A stretch of 64,000 nt of DNA from G963666945 sp963666945 (GTDB lineage: Bacteria > Bacteroidota > Bacteroidia > Bacteroidales > Marinifilaceae): contig CAXXRT010000024.1 in the NCBI GenBank assembly GCA_963666945.2, positions 1-64,000 on the forward strand, given 5' to 3'. The notes beneath the pieces were generated by a model that was not told the origin of the DNA, did no database searches, and worked only from the letters and a program-made list of their open reading frames with translations. This document shows positions 18,968-28,356 of this stretch, piece after piece (position 1 is the stretch's first letter; each line of letters begins with the position of its first letter). The position numbers and the translations under genes were made by a program.

Positions 18968-19136
18968 CTATATGCCCTGAAAACATTACAAAGGGGGTGA
19001 TACGTTTCAATTCCTCTATGGTACAATTTATAGCCTTGTATTTTTGCAACTTTTCAATCGCTTCCTTTGTTTCAATTCCTCTATGGTACAATTTATAGAT
19101 TGCTTTTTTAAATGTCTTCAAAACTTCAGGAGGTAC
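18968..19136 (-). repeat. Three-spacer block, copy 1, within array 1
   Basis: Spacers at 18968-19003, 19034-19068 and 19099-19136 recur in the same order at 19822-19857, 19888-19922 and 19953-19990, with different spacers on both sides. The block sits 854 bases from its copy. Confidence 0.92.
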
Positions 19137-19821
19137 GTTTCAATTCCTCTATGGTACAATTTATAGAGTGCTTGCATTTCGTAACCATCTCCTTCATAGT
19201 AGTTTCAATTCCTCTATGGTACAATTTATAGCATGACTGTGTTTTCTATGACCTAACCGCCAATATGTTTCAATTCCTCTATGGTACAATTTATAGTTAC
19301 GGGGCTCAAATTCAAGTCGTGCATTCGATTTATGTTTCAATTCCTCTATGGTACAATTTATAGATTCAGGAACCATTAAATTCAGGTGTTATATTTATGT
19401 TTCAATTCCTCTATGGTACAATTTATAGTGTTGACAAATCCAGTCATGGCAATTACAGCAGGTAGTTTCAATTCCTCTATGGTACAATTTATAGCATTCT
19501 CTCCCACTGGTGTAATAGATTGGGCAAATTGTTTCAATTCCTCTATGGTACAATTTATAGAGGAGATGGATTTAATGGGAAATCCTTGTATTAGGGTTTC
19601 AATTCCTCTATGGTACAATTTATAGGCCTTTTCTCCCACTGGTGTAATAGATTGGGCAAATTGTTTCAATTCCTCTATGGTACAATTTATAGAAATATCC
19701 AAGTTAGTGAAAACCTTACTTGATACGTTTCAATTCCTCTATGGTACAATTTATAGAGAGTATTGAATTTGTTCAGTATTCACTTATGCCCGTTTCAATT
19801 CCTCTATGGTACAATTTATAG

Positions 19822-19990
19822 CTATATGCCCTGAAAACATTACAAAGGGGGTGATACGTTTCAATTCCTCTATGGTACAATTTATAGCCTTGTATTTTTG
19901 CAACTTTTCAATCGCTTCCTTTGTTTCAATTCCTCTATGGTACAATTTATAGATTGCTTTTTTAAATGTCTTCAAAACTTCAGGAGGTAC
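19822..19990 (-). repeat. Three-spacer block, copy 2, within array 1
   Basis: Second, apparently identical copy of the block at 18968-19136. Ten other spacers separate the copies, so it is not a simple tandem duplication. Confidence 0.92.
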
Positions 19991-21602
19991 GTTTCAATTC
20001 CTCTATGGTACAATTTATAGCATTCAGAAAAGAAATTACATCCAAAATCATCCACGTTTCAATTCCTCTATGGTACAATTTATAGAATGTAATTTCCATT
20101 TTTTCCCTATCTACTATTACAGTTTCAATTCCTCTATGGTACAATTTATAGACTCAAGGTCTGCGACATTGATAATTATTTGACTACGTTTCAATTCCTC
20201 TATGGTACAATTTATAGCTCTTAAGCCCTGCTATCTTTAATTAATATATTAAGTTTCAATTCCTCTATGGTACAATTTATAGTGAGGGACGACCAATCTG
20301 GCAAGAAGGCCTTAAGGAGTTTCAATTCCTCTATGGTACAATTTATAGTAAGGATAAGATTTTTGCAGGTATCACTTCCCACGAGTTTCAATTCCTCTAT
20401 GGTACAATTTATAGCTCAGCCACAGCCCTGGCATCCCCCAAACTAACTGAGTTTCAATTCCTCTATGGTACAATTTATAGGGGTTTCAACTCTTATCGAA
20501 CAAAACAGACAGATGAGGTTTCAATTCCTCTATGGTACAATTTATAGAAGAGCCTTATCATCTTTCTTCCAATAGAAGTCACGTTTCAATTCCTCTATGG
20601 TACAATTTATAGCTTTGCTTTTAGCAGTGATTGTATATTTAATAAGGCTGTTTCAATTCCTCTATGGTACAATTTATAGACTCTTCATAACAGGTTTTAT
20701 CCTGGTCAAGACTTCGTTTCAATTCCTCTATGGTACAATTTATAGATACTGGTATTGCATTGTCGGAAAGTACTTACAAAAGTTTCAATTCCTCTATGGT
20801 ACAATTTATAGTTTAATTTCCTTTAAAATACGATTATAGTATAAGTTGTTTCAATTCCTCTATGGTACAATTTATAGACTAGCTAACACTATCGGTATTT
20901 GTGCCAATGCAAAGTTTCAATTCCTCTATGGTACAATTTATAGCCACATCAGCCTTGTTTGCGTTGCCTGAGTGGTAAAGTTTCAATTCCTCTATGGTAC
21001 AATTTATAGGTAAATATAAAATTAATGATTAAACAATTAATTAAATGTGTTTCAATTCCTCTATGGTACAATTTATAGTAATCATAGGTGCAGCCAAGGC
21101 GGCGCGCATAGTGTGTTTCAATTCCTCTATGGTACAATTTATAGCATAATGAAAGAGATATATGCACCAGTACCACACAGTTTCAATTCCTCTATGGTAC
21201 AATTTATAGAATGAATCAGAACTGAAGGCTGTTATCGCAATGGAGTTTCAATTCCTCTATGGTACAATTTATAGAGGTATTCCAACAGGATTAGCTCGTG
21301 GTTCAGCGGGGTTTCAATTCCTCTATGGTACAATTTATAGTCAGGTTAGAGCTAACTATAAGATTCTGGATGATGTTTCAATTCCTCTATGGTACAATTT
21401 ATAGCCAGTTATTAAATCACTACCAGTTGTTGAAACTATGTTTCAATTCCTCTATGGTACAATTTATAGCTTGGATTAAAAGATCACGAATCTAACACAA
21501 CAACAGTTTCAATTCCTCTATGGTACAATTTATAGTAATTGCTTTTTTCAGCAAAATAAAGATTGCTGCTGCGTTTCAATTCCTCTATGGTACAATTTAT
21601 AG

Positions 21603-21837
21603 CCGTAAATTAAGCTCAAAAAAACTCCCTTAAACCGGGAGTTTCAATGGCTGCAAATATATAATTTTATTAACTAAAAGTTGTCGATCGATAATTATAA
21701 AAAAACTACTGAGTTACGACAACTTTATTTATACCTTTGATTTTCAACATGTCAAAGAACTATAATATTTATTTTTCTGTTATTATTATAGTATTACTCT
21801 AATAAAAAAGCTATATCGACAACAATGGATTACATTA
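21603..21837 (-). promoter_or_regulatory. Leader of CRISPR array 1
   Basis: AT-rich, non-coding 235 bases between cas2 and the first repeat. It aligns along its length with the leader of array 2: CCGTAA next to the repeat, an inverted pair AAAGTTGTCG ... CGACAACTTT (from about 21677 to 21726), a TTTTCAACAnnTCAAAGAACTAT block near 21741-21761, and a third CGACAAC at 21817-21823. These shared elements probably include the array promoter and the integration signals read by Cas1-Cas2. Confidence 0.85.
21618..21644 (-). terminator. Terminator-like hairpin just upstream of array 1
   Basis: On the minus strand AAACTCCC pairs with GGGAGTTT around a seven-base loop, and the T-run continues for four more T. 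It lies between the leader and the first repeat, 16 bases from it. It is not present in the leader of array 2. It may end the cas operon transcript or attenuate array transcription. Confidence 0.6.
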
Positions 21838-22101
21838 TTATAAAAAATTATCCAGCTCAACCAACTCTTTACCAACAACTTCCTTTGCCAGCCATTTTTC
21901 TTGCCTTGTTCTAAATATTATTATGCTATCTTCTTCTTTTTTCATAAATAATTCTGCCTCTGCTTTTAGTTGTTTTAATTTCACATCTGAAATCTCTCCC
22001 TCAAATACAGAATTCTGTATCCAATTAAGATATTTCCTGCACAACTTAAGCATTTTTCCTACTCTTTTCTCCCCAAAATCATATACTAAAATCACATACA
22101 T
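21838..22101 (-). CDS. cas2: CRISPR-associated endonuclease Cas2
   Basis: An 87-residue ferredoxin-fold protein that bridges two Cas1 dimers in the spacer-integration complex. The N-terminal strand MYVILVYDFGEKRVGKMLKLCRKYL has the conserved Asp after the first beta strand, followed by NWIQNSVFEGEIS, both standard for Cas2. Its start overlaps the cas1 stop by one base, and its stop borders the leader. It is the last gene of the cas operon. Length is typical. Confidence 0.96.
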   Translation of the reverse strand: MYVILVYDFGEKRVGKMLKLCRKYLNWIQNSVFEGEISDVKLKQLKAEAELFMKKEEDSIIIFRTRQEKWLAKEVVGKELVELDNFL

Positions 22102-23105
22102 TACCAGTACATTTTAAATGGTTTATATTCCTCTATTCCCATTACATGTTTTACTAACTTATAACACTCAAGCTTTATCAAATGTTTATAACTTACATTC
22201 CTATTCAATGCTCTATGCTTGATAGTCTCATTTAACCTGCTTTCAAATCCTTTCAAAAAGATCTTCTTACCTTCAGGATTTAAGATTGTCTTATTTAATG
22301 TCTTTTCAAAATGTTTTTCCCTAATCTCATTTTTATTCAACACCTTAAAAATCAACCTATCAACCAACAAAGGTTTAAAGATCTCTGCAATATCTAAAGC
22401 CAGAGAATATCTTCTTTCTCCAGGTTCATGCAAATAAGAAAGAGTAGGATTTAGCTGTGTCTGATGAATTGCCCTCAATACTTGAGAGTAACAAACCATA
22501 TTACCGAAAGATATCAACGCATTTACTTCATTCTGAGGTGGACGATATGTCCTCCCATTCATCTCAAATCTATTAACTATTAAATCAAATGCATCGTAAT
22601 AAAGCTTTCGAATATTGCCTTCAATACCCATTAACTCAGGAATTTCTTTAGTATTTATTATCTGTCCCTGTAAATCCTGTATTGGTTCTATTATATCAAC
22701 CAGATCTTTTCCTCTTGAATTATAATACTTAAGGTTCTTGAGCATATTAAAAGATGCACCTAAGATAAATTGCTGAGCAATACTCATCCTCTTCGATTTA
22801 TTGATACAATGTTTAGATTGAGCTATAATAACTCTGCCAGACAATAAAGACTCTCGGGGAATAAACGATCCACAATAGTTTTCATAGTAATCGAAAAAAT
22901 GAACATTGATATCATTCTTGCCAAGAAAATTATACAGAGCTGAATTGGCATCCAAACTACCAAAAGCATATAAATCGCCAACATGTTCAACAGGTAAATA
23001 TCTTGGTTTTAATTCAACCCCATCCTCATTTACGGGAGTAAACTTTAACGTATTATCTTTTCTTGATAATCTCCCGGGATTAAAAAGATAGTATGTCTTC
23101 TTCAT
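22101..23105 (-). CDS. cas1: CRISPR-associated endonuclease Cas1
   Basis: A 334-residue Cas1 of the type I-B class, the integrase that inserts new spacers at the leader end. Seen: a beta-rich N-terminal domain and a helical catalytic domain containing the expected metal ligands, the Glu in LMGIEGNIRKLYYDAF, the His in YLHEPGERRYSLAL and the Asp in LALDIAEIFKPLLVDR. The typical alignment of these three residues indicates an active enzyme. It is the only cas1 in the window, so it probably also serves array 2. It is separated by five bases from cas4. Confidence 0.97.
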   Translation of the reverse strand: MKKTYYLFNPGRLSRKDNTLKFTPVNEDGVELKPRYLPVEHVGDLYAFGSLDANSALYNFLGKNDINVHFFDYYENYCGSFIPRESLLSGRVIIAQSKHCINKSKRMSIAQQFILGASFNMLKNLKYYNSRGKDLVDIIEPIQDLQGQIINTKEIPELMGIEGNIRKLYYDAFDLIVNRFEMNGRTYRPPQNEVNALISFGNMVCYSQVLRAIHQTQLNPTLSYLHEPGERRYSLALDIAEIFKPLLVDRLIFKVLNKNEIREKHFEKTLNKTILNPEGKKIFLKGFESRLNETIKHRALNRNVSYKHLIKLECYKLVKHVMGIEEYKPFKMYW

Positions 23106-23110
23106 ATTAT

Positions 23111-23623
23111 TTAACTTTCATTTTCACTAATCCAGCAAAACTCATAATATGAGCAATTCCTACACTTAGTCTTATTTAATTTTGAAGGGCACTTATCACT
23201 ATTTATAATTGCATAAATCTCTTGAGTATATTTTTCAATCCTTTCCCTGTCAATATCAGAAAGTAAAACTTCATCTGTCTTTCTAAGCTTTGGGAATTCA
23301 AGAATCCCCGTCACTCCCTCTATTCCATTTTGTTCGAGTACATAGATATAATACTTCAACTGCCAGGTATGAGCCTCTTCTTTTTTATCCGACTTTTTTA
23401 TTTCATGAATAATCTTATTCTTTGAATCATAATAATCAAGTCTTATCCCGTCTATTTCAACCTCTTTATATCTGTCTGTTCTTTGTTGATAAGTTGTTTC
23501 ATGAATAAGTTTCCCCTCTCCCACAAGATCGGAATTATGCTCCATTGTAATGCTATTTGCAAACAACCATAATTTCCGTTTGCAAATCATATAATAATTA
23601 AAATGTGTTCCAGTAATATGCAT
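23111..23623 (-). CDS. cas4: CRISPR-associated exonuclease Cas4
   Basis: A 170-residue RecB-like nuclease with an iron-sulfur cluster, which trims prespacers and helps select the PAM. Seen: Cys14 near the N-terminus and a C-terminal cluster CPSKLNKTKCRNCSYYEFC, giving the four-cysteine set, plus the nuclease elements RLDYYDSKN and IHEIKKSDK. It lies 53 bases after cas7, just ahead of cas1 and cas2. Length is standard for stand-alone Cas4 of type I-B. Confidence 0.94.
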   Translation of the reverse strand: MHITGTHFNYYMICKRKLWLFANSITMEHNSDLVGEGKLIHETTYQQRTDRYKEVEIDGIRLDYYDSKNKIIHEIKKSDKKEEAHTWQLKYYIYVLEQNGIEGVTGILEFPKLRKTDEVLLSDIDRERIEKYTQEIYAIINSDKCPSKLNKTKCRNCSYYEFCWISENES

Positions 23624-23676
23624 ACCAATACAAAAGATAAATGAAATCCCGCAGTTATAGCGGGATTCCCATATTA

Positions 23677-24753
23677 TTATGCCATGACAGTCTCTTCTTT
23701 CATCTGATGTTCATAATCAAATGCCATCATCTGTTCTCTTAAAAGTTGTTTTGCTTTTTCCAAAGCATCTACTGATTCATATTTTGTTCTAAGATATCCA
23801 CCTCCTGCAAGAGTTACAAAAGTAGAAACGCCTTCTAATTCTTCTTCCACAATAGGATAAGCCTTATTTTCCAACTCCTCTGAAAGTTTAGCTCTGATAC
23901 TTCCTGCAATCCTGTTAGCATTATCAGATATAGAAACAGCTAATGTTTCCATTAAACTGAAAGTACGAGACTGATTAGAAGTAATCGACCATTCTATAAT
24001 AGCTTCCGCCAAAGCTGGAATTAAACGTTCCCTAACAGATGTCGGAGCAACCAAACATTTTCCAAAAATATTTTCTGATTCTACCCAACCTTCTAAACGA
24101 AGCTTTCCCTCTGTTTCCTCTGTTATCTCTGGCTCAATAGGATTTAATAAAACACAAAATAAACGACGAAGATCTATAGCTATATCCTGAACAAAAAGAC
24201 CAGTCGCCCTTCTATTATCAGGAATCCATTTTCTACTTAAACTCCTATCCTTACCTTCCAACAATTCTGCAATTTGTTCTTCGCTCAATTCCTCGTTTTT
24301 TTCATTTCTTATAATCACTATATTATTTGACCTTTCACTTCTATCAAAAGAAATATTTTCAGAATCAACTCCTGACAATAAAGGATGTAACCCTCTCATA
24401 GTTGATATTGAAAGAGGACTTCTGCGTTTAATTGTTCTATCCTTACCTCCTTTAGCTGCTTTCATCCAACCTCCTAACAATTGGTCAGCATAAGAAGGAT
24501 CACAAGTAGCAAATACTTCACCTTCTTTCATCTCTCCATTTTTATTTACATCGAACAAGAATGTTGTAGGAGCAGGATTTTCATTCAAAAATGAGGATAA
24601 TGAATCTATTATTGATCTCTTTACCTGCTGACCGCTTGAATAAGGAATTCTCCTGTTAAACTGTGGATCGTAATAAGTCTTCTGTCCATTTTCAACACAA
24701 AATACTGTATGTTCAGCTCTCTTTAATGTTCTAATATAAATTGTATTATTCAT
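23677..24753 (-). CDS. cas7: Cascade backbone subunit Cas7 (type I-B)
   Basis: A 358-residue RAMP protein that would polymerise along the crRNA spacer to form the Cascade backbone. The opening NNTIYIRTLKRAEHTVFCVENG and the central RSPLSISTMRGLHPLLSG segment fit the type I-B Cas7 forms found in Bacteroidetes; assignment rests also on its size and on its place between cas8 and cas4. The C-terminus (ALEKAKQLLREQMMAFDYE) is a long helix. Sequence divergence from well-studied Cas7 proteins makes the exact subfamily uncertain. Confidence 0.85.
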   Translation of the reverse strand: MNNTIYIRTLKRAEHTVFCVENGQKTYYDPQFNRRIPYSSGQQVKRSIIDSLSSFLNENPAPTTFLFDVNKNGEMKEGEVFATCDPSYADQLLGGWMKAAKGGKDRTIKRRSPLSISTMRGLHPLLSGVDSENISFDRSERSNNIVIIRNEKNEELSEEQIAELLEGKDRSLSRKWIPDNRRATGLFVQDIAIDLRRLFCVLLNPIEPEITEETEGKLRLEGWVESENIFGKCLVAPTSVRERLIPALAEAIIEWSITSNQSRTFSLMETLAVSISDNANRIAGSIRAKLSEELENKAYPIVEEELEGVSTFVTLAGGGYLRTKYESVDALEKAKQLLREQMMAFDYEHQMKEETVMA

Positions 24754-24772
24754 TTTTTAATATTTTTAAAGT

Positions 24773-26167
24773 TTATAATTTTCTTTCTTCGTATGCATAA
24801 TCAAATTTCAAAAGCACAACAAAATATCCGAAATCTTCAGATGTCATCATATGTACTTTATCCCTAAGATTTTTAAATACATCAAGAGCCTTTTCATCGA
24901 CATCTTTGATAATTAGTGTAAGAGCATCCAAAAAATTCTTTTTAGACTTAGCAACCAATAATTCCGATTGTATTAAATTCTTTCTGTCATTCTTTGTTGC
25001 ATTTACTCTATACTCATGAAGTGCTTTAGCTACTTCAGCAGTATATTCTAACGATTCTTCTTTGTTTTTTGTAATCATAGCTAATAACCACGTTTTATAA
25101 GTTCTGTATGTAATTATATTCTCATTATCTTTATATAAAGCCTTCTCTTTTCGAAGATTAAAATCATCTTCACTTTCGCCTTTTTTGGGTAAAATTTTAG
25201 GCTTAGAAAGCCTTAGGTTAGAATCATTTCCATAGTATTTACGTAAATCTTTAGGTTCTAAGGCCTGTAATCCGATTGAGCCCAATTCACATGCCCTTTT
25301 AATATGAATTCCATATAACGATTCATATACTTTAGCATCATTTATTGCAGCTTGTTCCCCGAATAATATTTTATAATACTCTATTAATTTTCTTGCTTTA
25401 GTAAAATGAAATGGATAAAACCCCAGTGTCTTATTAGTCTGTCCCAAACTATAAACATAACCTGTAATAGTCTGTTCTGTAAAACTATTCGACAGATTAA
25501 AAAACAATTCACTCCATTTTATTGTATTAACCTCAATAAGTTTATCTGTTACAGAAAATACACCCCTCGTATTTAATTTACTGAAATCAAAATCCTCTCT
25601 GAAATATTTATTATATCTATAATTCAGCCACTGACCATTCCAGGTATTTATCTGATTCCCCCTCAAGCTTTCCAAGGTAGAATCGTTTAAAAACTTACGG
25701 TAGACTTTCCAACCCTCAAAAAGATTCAGTAAGACTTCCGGATTATCAAAGAAAATAGAATATCCCCCTGCTATACCTATTCCTAATCCACCTCCTATCC
25801 ACGAAAGATATACATCTTCCTTATCAACATCAATTTCTAAATCAGAAACCAGACCAGAAGTGGTTGCAAATTCTTTTACTTCAGAAGCCGGGAAACCAAT
25901 TGCAATACTTGCATCTGTTGCTCCTTCTGAAATTTTTTGGTGCAAATTATCTAGTTTTTCCCTTCTCTCCTCCTCTTTAAGCAAGTGGGGCTTTTGCCCT
26001 GTCTTCATTTGTACAAAAGGTGAATTTGTTACCCACTGCATATACTTCGGATGATTATAAAACACCTCAAAGTATTCCTTTTCAAAGAACTCCTTGGCAG
26101 TCATATTCTGCCCCATTTTTGAATTATATGCTTTTAAAAAAGTACGTCCTATTGTTGCTGCTATCAT
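24773..26167 (-). CDS. cas8: Cascade large subunit Cas8 (type I-B)
   Basis: A 464-residue protein in the position of the large subunit that reads the PAM and recruits Cas3. I see no zinc-binding CXXC pair and no known enzymatic motif; a Gly-rich stretch, WIGGGLGIGIAGGYSIFF, lies near residues 120-137. Large subunits diverge quickly, so identification depends on context: it lies between cas3 and cas7 in an otherwise complete I-B operon. Its C-terminal helical region may take the role of the small subunit, since no separate cas11 gene is visible. Confidence 0.8.
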   Translation of the reverse strand: MIAATIGRTFLKAYNSKMGQNMTAKEFFEKEYFEVFYNHPKYMQWVTNSPFVQMKTGQKPHLLKEEERREKLDNLHQKISEGATDASIAIGFPASEVKEFATTSGLVSDLEIDVDKEDVYLSWIGGGLGIGIAGGYSIFFDNPEVLLNLFEGWKVYRKFLNDSTLESLRGNQINTWNGQWLNYRYNKYFREDFDFSKLNTRGVFSVTDKLIEVNTIKWSELFFNLSNSFTEQTITGYVYSLGQTNKTLGFYPFHFTKARKLIEYYKILFGEQAAINDAKVYESLYGIHIKRACELGSIGLQALEPKDLRKYYGNDSNLRLSKPKILPKKGESEDDFNLRKEKALYKDNENIITYRTYKTWLLAMITKNKEESLEYTAEVAKALHEYRVNATKNDRKNLIQSELLVAKSKKNFLDALTLIIKDVDEKALDVFKNLRDKVHMMTSEDFGYFVVLLKFDYAYEERKL

Positions 26168-26182
26168 ATTTTTAATATTTTT

Positions 26183-28345
26183 CTATAAAAATGAATATTC
26201 TGCATTATAAAACTCAGCTTTCGCCTTTTCAGTATCAAAGCCCAAGTCTTTATCATAGGCTGCATCAGGAATAATAAACGGAGTTGCTCCACAATCAAGC
26301 TGTCGCAAATCTTTTACCACGTAATACCTGGTACTTATCTCCATTTTTACTCTTTCCTCGAAATATGCTTCTTTGTATGCTTCCTCATCAGATTCACAAA
26401 TACAACTCACACTATCTATATCTAGTAATTCTAACAGTATGGCTTTACTGTTATGAGTAAGTTTATCAATAGTCCATTTTCCTGTTTCCTTAAAAACAGA
26501 ATGCTCTTCTATTTTCATAAAGTCAATATCTGTAAAAACCTTATCTACCAACAATTGCAAACTACTTTCTTTAATAACTTCACCATCAGGCAACACAGAA
26601 TAGCTTGATTTTATTATATCAAGATCATATGGCAAGGCTTCTTTTTTATCCTCTGGAGGAACCAATACATATATTGGTTTATATTTTCCTATTGTCTCTG
26701 CCGATCTTTTCCTGTTTACCCTCCCAAATCGCTGTATTAATGCATCAATAGGTGCTGCCTCTGTAATCATTAAGTCGAAACTAATATCAAGACTTACCTC
26801 AACAACCTGCGTTGATATCACAATACATGCCTTAGTGGAAGTATTATAATTATATGTAGGATTACCCTCATTATCCAAACCAATAAGGAGTCTTTCTTTT
26901 TCATTCCTGTCTCCCCGTTTAAATCTACTATGAATTAGTAAAATTGGTATATCTGGAAATCTGTCTTTCAATATTTTATACCTCTGCTGAGCATTATGTA
27001 CTCTGTTACAAACAAGCAGTATCTTTTTGTTTTCATTAACAGCCTCATCAATAAGAGAATCTACTTCGTCCCAATTATCTCTTTTATGAATAACGTGCCT
27101 GTTAAATTTATCCAATTCATCTTCATTTAAATGCACTTCCAATACATTATCCCGTCCAAGAATATCAACTATTCTATTGTATAATACCGACGGCATAGTT
27201 GCCGTTCCAATATGTATTCTACAACCCAGATATTTAAGTACTTCCACAATTTTGAGAACAATAGCCCGGGTAACATTTGTATAAGTATGGATCTCATCCA
27301 ATATCACATCACAGCCCTTTATATCAAGCAAAGTAGCTTCATAACCATTAGTTCCAAAAGCAATAGAAGCAATCTGATGTGGGGTAAGTATCTTTACAGC
27401 TGCACCCACATGACCCTGAAATACCTTTTCTTCCTTTTCACGTGAATCAACTACAATACTTGAAGATGCATGTTGCAATCGAATATCAAGATCGGGATTA
27501 TCCACACTCAAATCATACTTTACCCTTTTATACATTGCATTTATTGAAGCCTGAAAAGGGAGAGTATAAAAAACACGTCCTTTACATCTGCGGAACAAAA
27601 AGTCCGTTTTTCCCGCTCCTGTACATGCTACTACAATTGTGTGCTTCTTTTCCGATACACTATTCTTTAACGATAACGGATACAACTCATGTTGACGGTT
27701 GAAAAATCCCAAATTAGGTTTCTTGAATATTCTTTTTAAATATTCCTCAGTCTTCCCAAGCATAGCAGATGAAAAATGATCCGCAGCCATCAACAACCCC
27801 CTCCATTCAGAATAACCTCTTTCCTGTACCTTATCTTCACAATAATCAATAACCCTTTCGTAATTAGCTTTGGCTTCCTCTACACTTATATCTCTTGTAA
27901 TTATTCCAAAAGATGATAAAATAGACAAAGCATCGCCTTTCCAATTTTCCCAATCCTTTATATGTAGATCAAAAACATCCATCCTATTTTCCTCCAAATC
28001 CAATATACCCTTTCCCCTCGCATCGAACAATACCGACTTATGATGACCTATAACCATCTCTATTAAATAAGGTTGAATATCATCATCAAAAAGGGAAAGA
28101 AAAAAGCATGAAGCTATCTCATGACGAAAAGGAGTATCAAACCTTTTTTCGGAGAATAATCGTTCCTGAAATATTGAACTTGTCTTTCCTATATCGTGTA
28201 ATATTGCTCCCTTTATGGCTATATCTTTATCCATTCCTAAATAATCGGCAATTCTTTCTACCGCTATTCTTGTCTGAAGCAAATGTTCATAAAGAGTCGT
28301 TTCTGAAGGATGTCCTTTAGCTTTTATATGTGAACAAACTATCAT
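26183..28345 (-). CDS. cas3: CRISPR-associated helicase-nuclease Cas3
   Basis: A 720-residue fusion of an N-terminal HD nuclease and a C-terminal superfamily 2 helicase, the effector that degrades DNA marked by Cascade. Seen: His21, His50-Asp51 (in LHDIGKT) and a downstream HH pair (IGHHKS) of the HD domain; Walker A TGAGKT with Lys246; DEIH at 350-353; and motif VI QRFGRVNRK. All catalytic motifs are intact, so interference should be functional. It lies 11 bases after cas5 and 15 bases before cas8, within one transcript. Confidence 0.97.
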   Translation of the reverse strand: MIVCSHIKAKGHPSETTLYEHLLQTRIAVERIADYLGMDKDIAIKGAILHDIGKTSSIFQERLFSEKRFDTPFRHEIASCFFLSLFDDDIQPYLIEMVIGHHKSVLFDARGKGILDLEENRMDVFDLHIKDWENWKGDALSILSSFGIITRDISVEEAKANYERVIDYCEDKVQERGYSEWRGLLMAADHFSSAMLGKTEEYLKRIFKKPNLGFFNRQHELYPLSLKNSVSEKKHTIVVACTGAGKTDFLFRRCKGRVFYTLPFQASINAMYKRVKYDLSVDNPDLDIRLQHASSSIVVDSREKEEKVFQGHVGAAVKILTPHQIASIAFGTNGYEATLLDIKGCDVILDEIHTYTNVTRAIVLKIVEVLKYLGCRIHIGTATMPSVLYNRIVDILGRDNVLEVHLNEDELDKFNRHVIHKRDNWDEVDSLIDEAVNENKKILLVCNRVHNAQQRYKILKDRFPDIPILLIHSRFKRGDRNEKERLLIGLDNEGNPTYNYNTSTKACIVISTQVVEVSLDISFDLMITEAAPIDALIQRFGRVNRKRSAETIGKYKPIYVLVPPEDKKEALPYDLDIIKSSYSVLPDGEVIKESSLQLLVDKVFTDIDFMKIEEHSVFKETGKWTIDKLTHNSKAILLELLDIDSVSCICESDEEAYKEAYFEERVKMEISTRYYVVKDLRQLDCGATPFIIPDAAYDKDLGFDTEKAKAEFYNAEYSFL

Positions 28346-28356
28346 TTAACTCAAGT

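Larger units (their letters stand above)
18150..21602 (-). CRISPR. CRISPR array 1, type I-B locus (53 repeats, 52 spacers)
   Basis: I count 53 copies of a 30-base repeat starting every 64-69 bases, with spacers of 34-39 bases. On the transcribed minus strand the repeat begins CTATAAATTGTACC and ends GGAATTGAAAC, which gives the standard eight-base ATTGAAAC handle on crRNAs. The leader and cas2 lie on the high-coordinate side, so new spacers enter at 21573. The distal repeat (18150) has A for G at the end, and the repeat at 18281 has one substitution. A further decayed half-repeat (18099-18112, AGTTCAATTAATAG) followed by a 37-base spacer-sized gap lies beyond it. The array has internal spacer duplications, listed under findings. 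Confidence 0.98.

Noticed and set aside
18406..21495. Open reading frames of 60-106 codons inside CRISPR array 1 with repeated peptides such as FNSSMVQFI
   Set aside because: They are translations of the 30-base repeat and variable spacers, on both strands; no coding signal.
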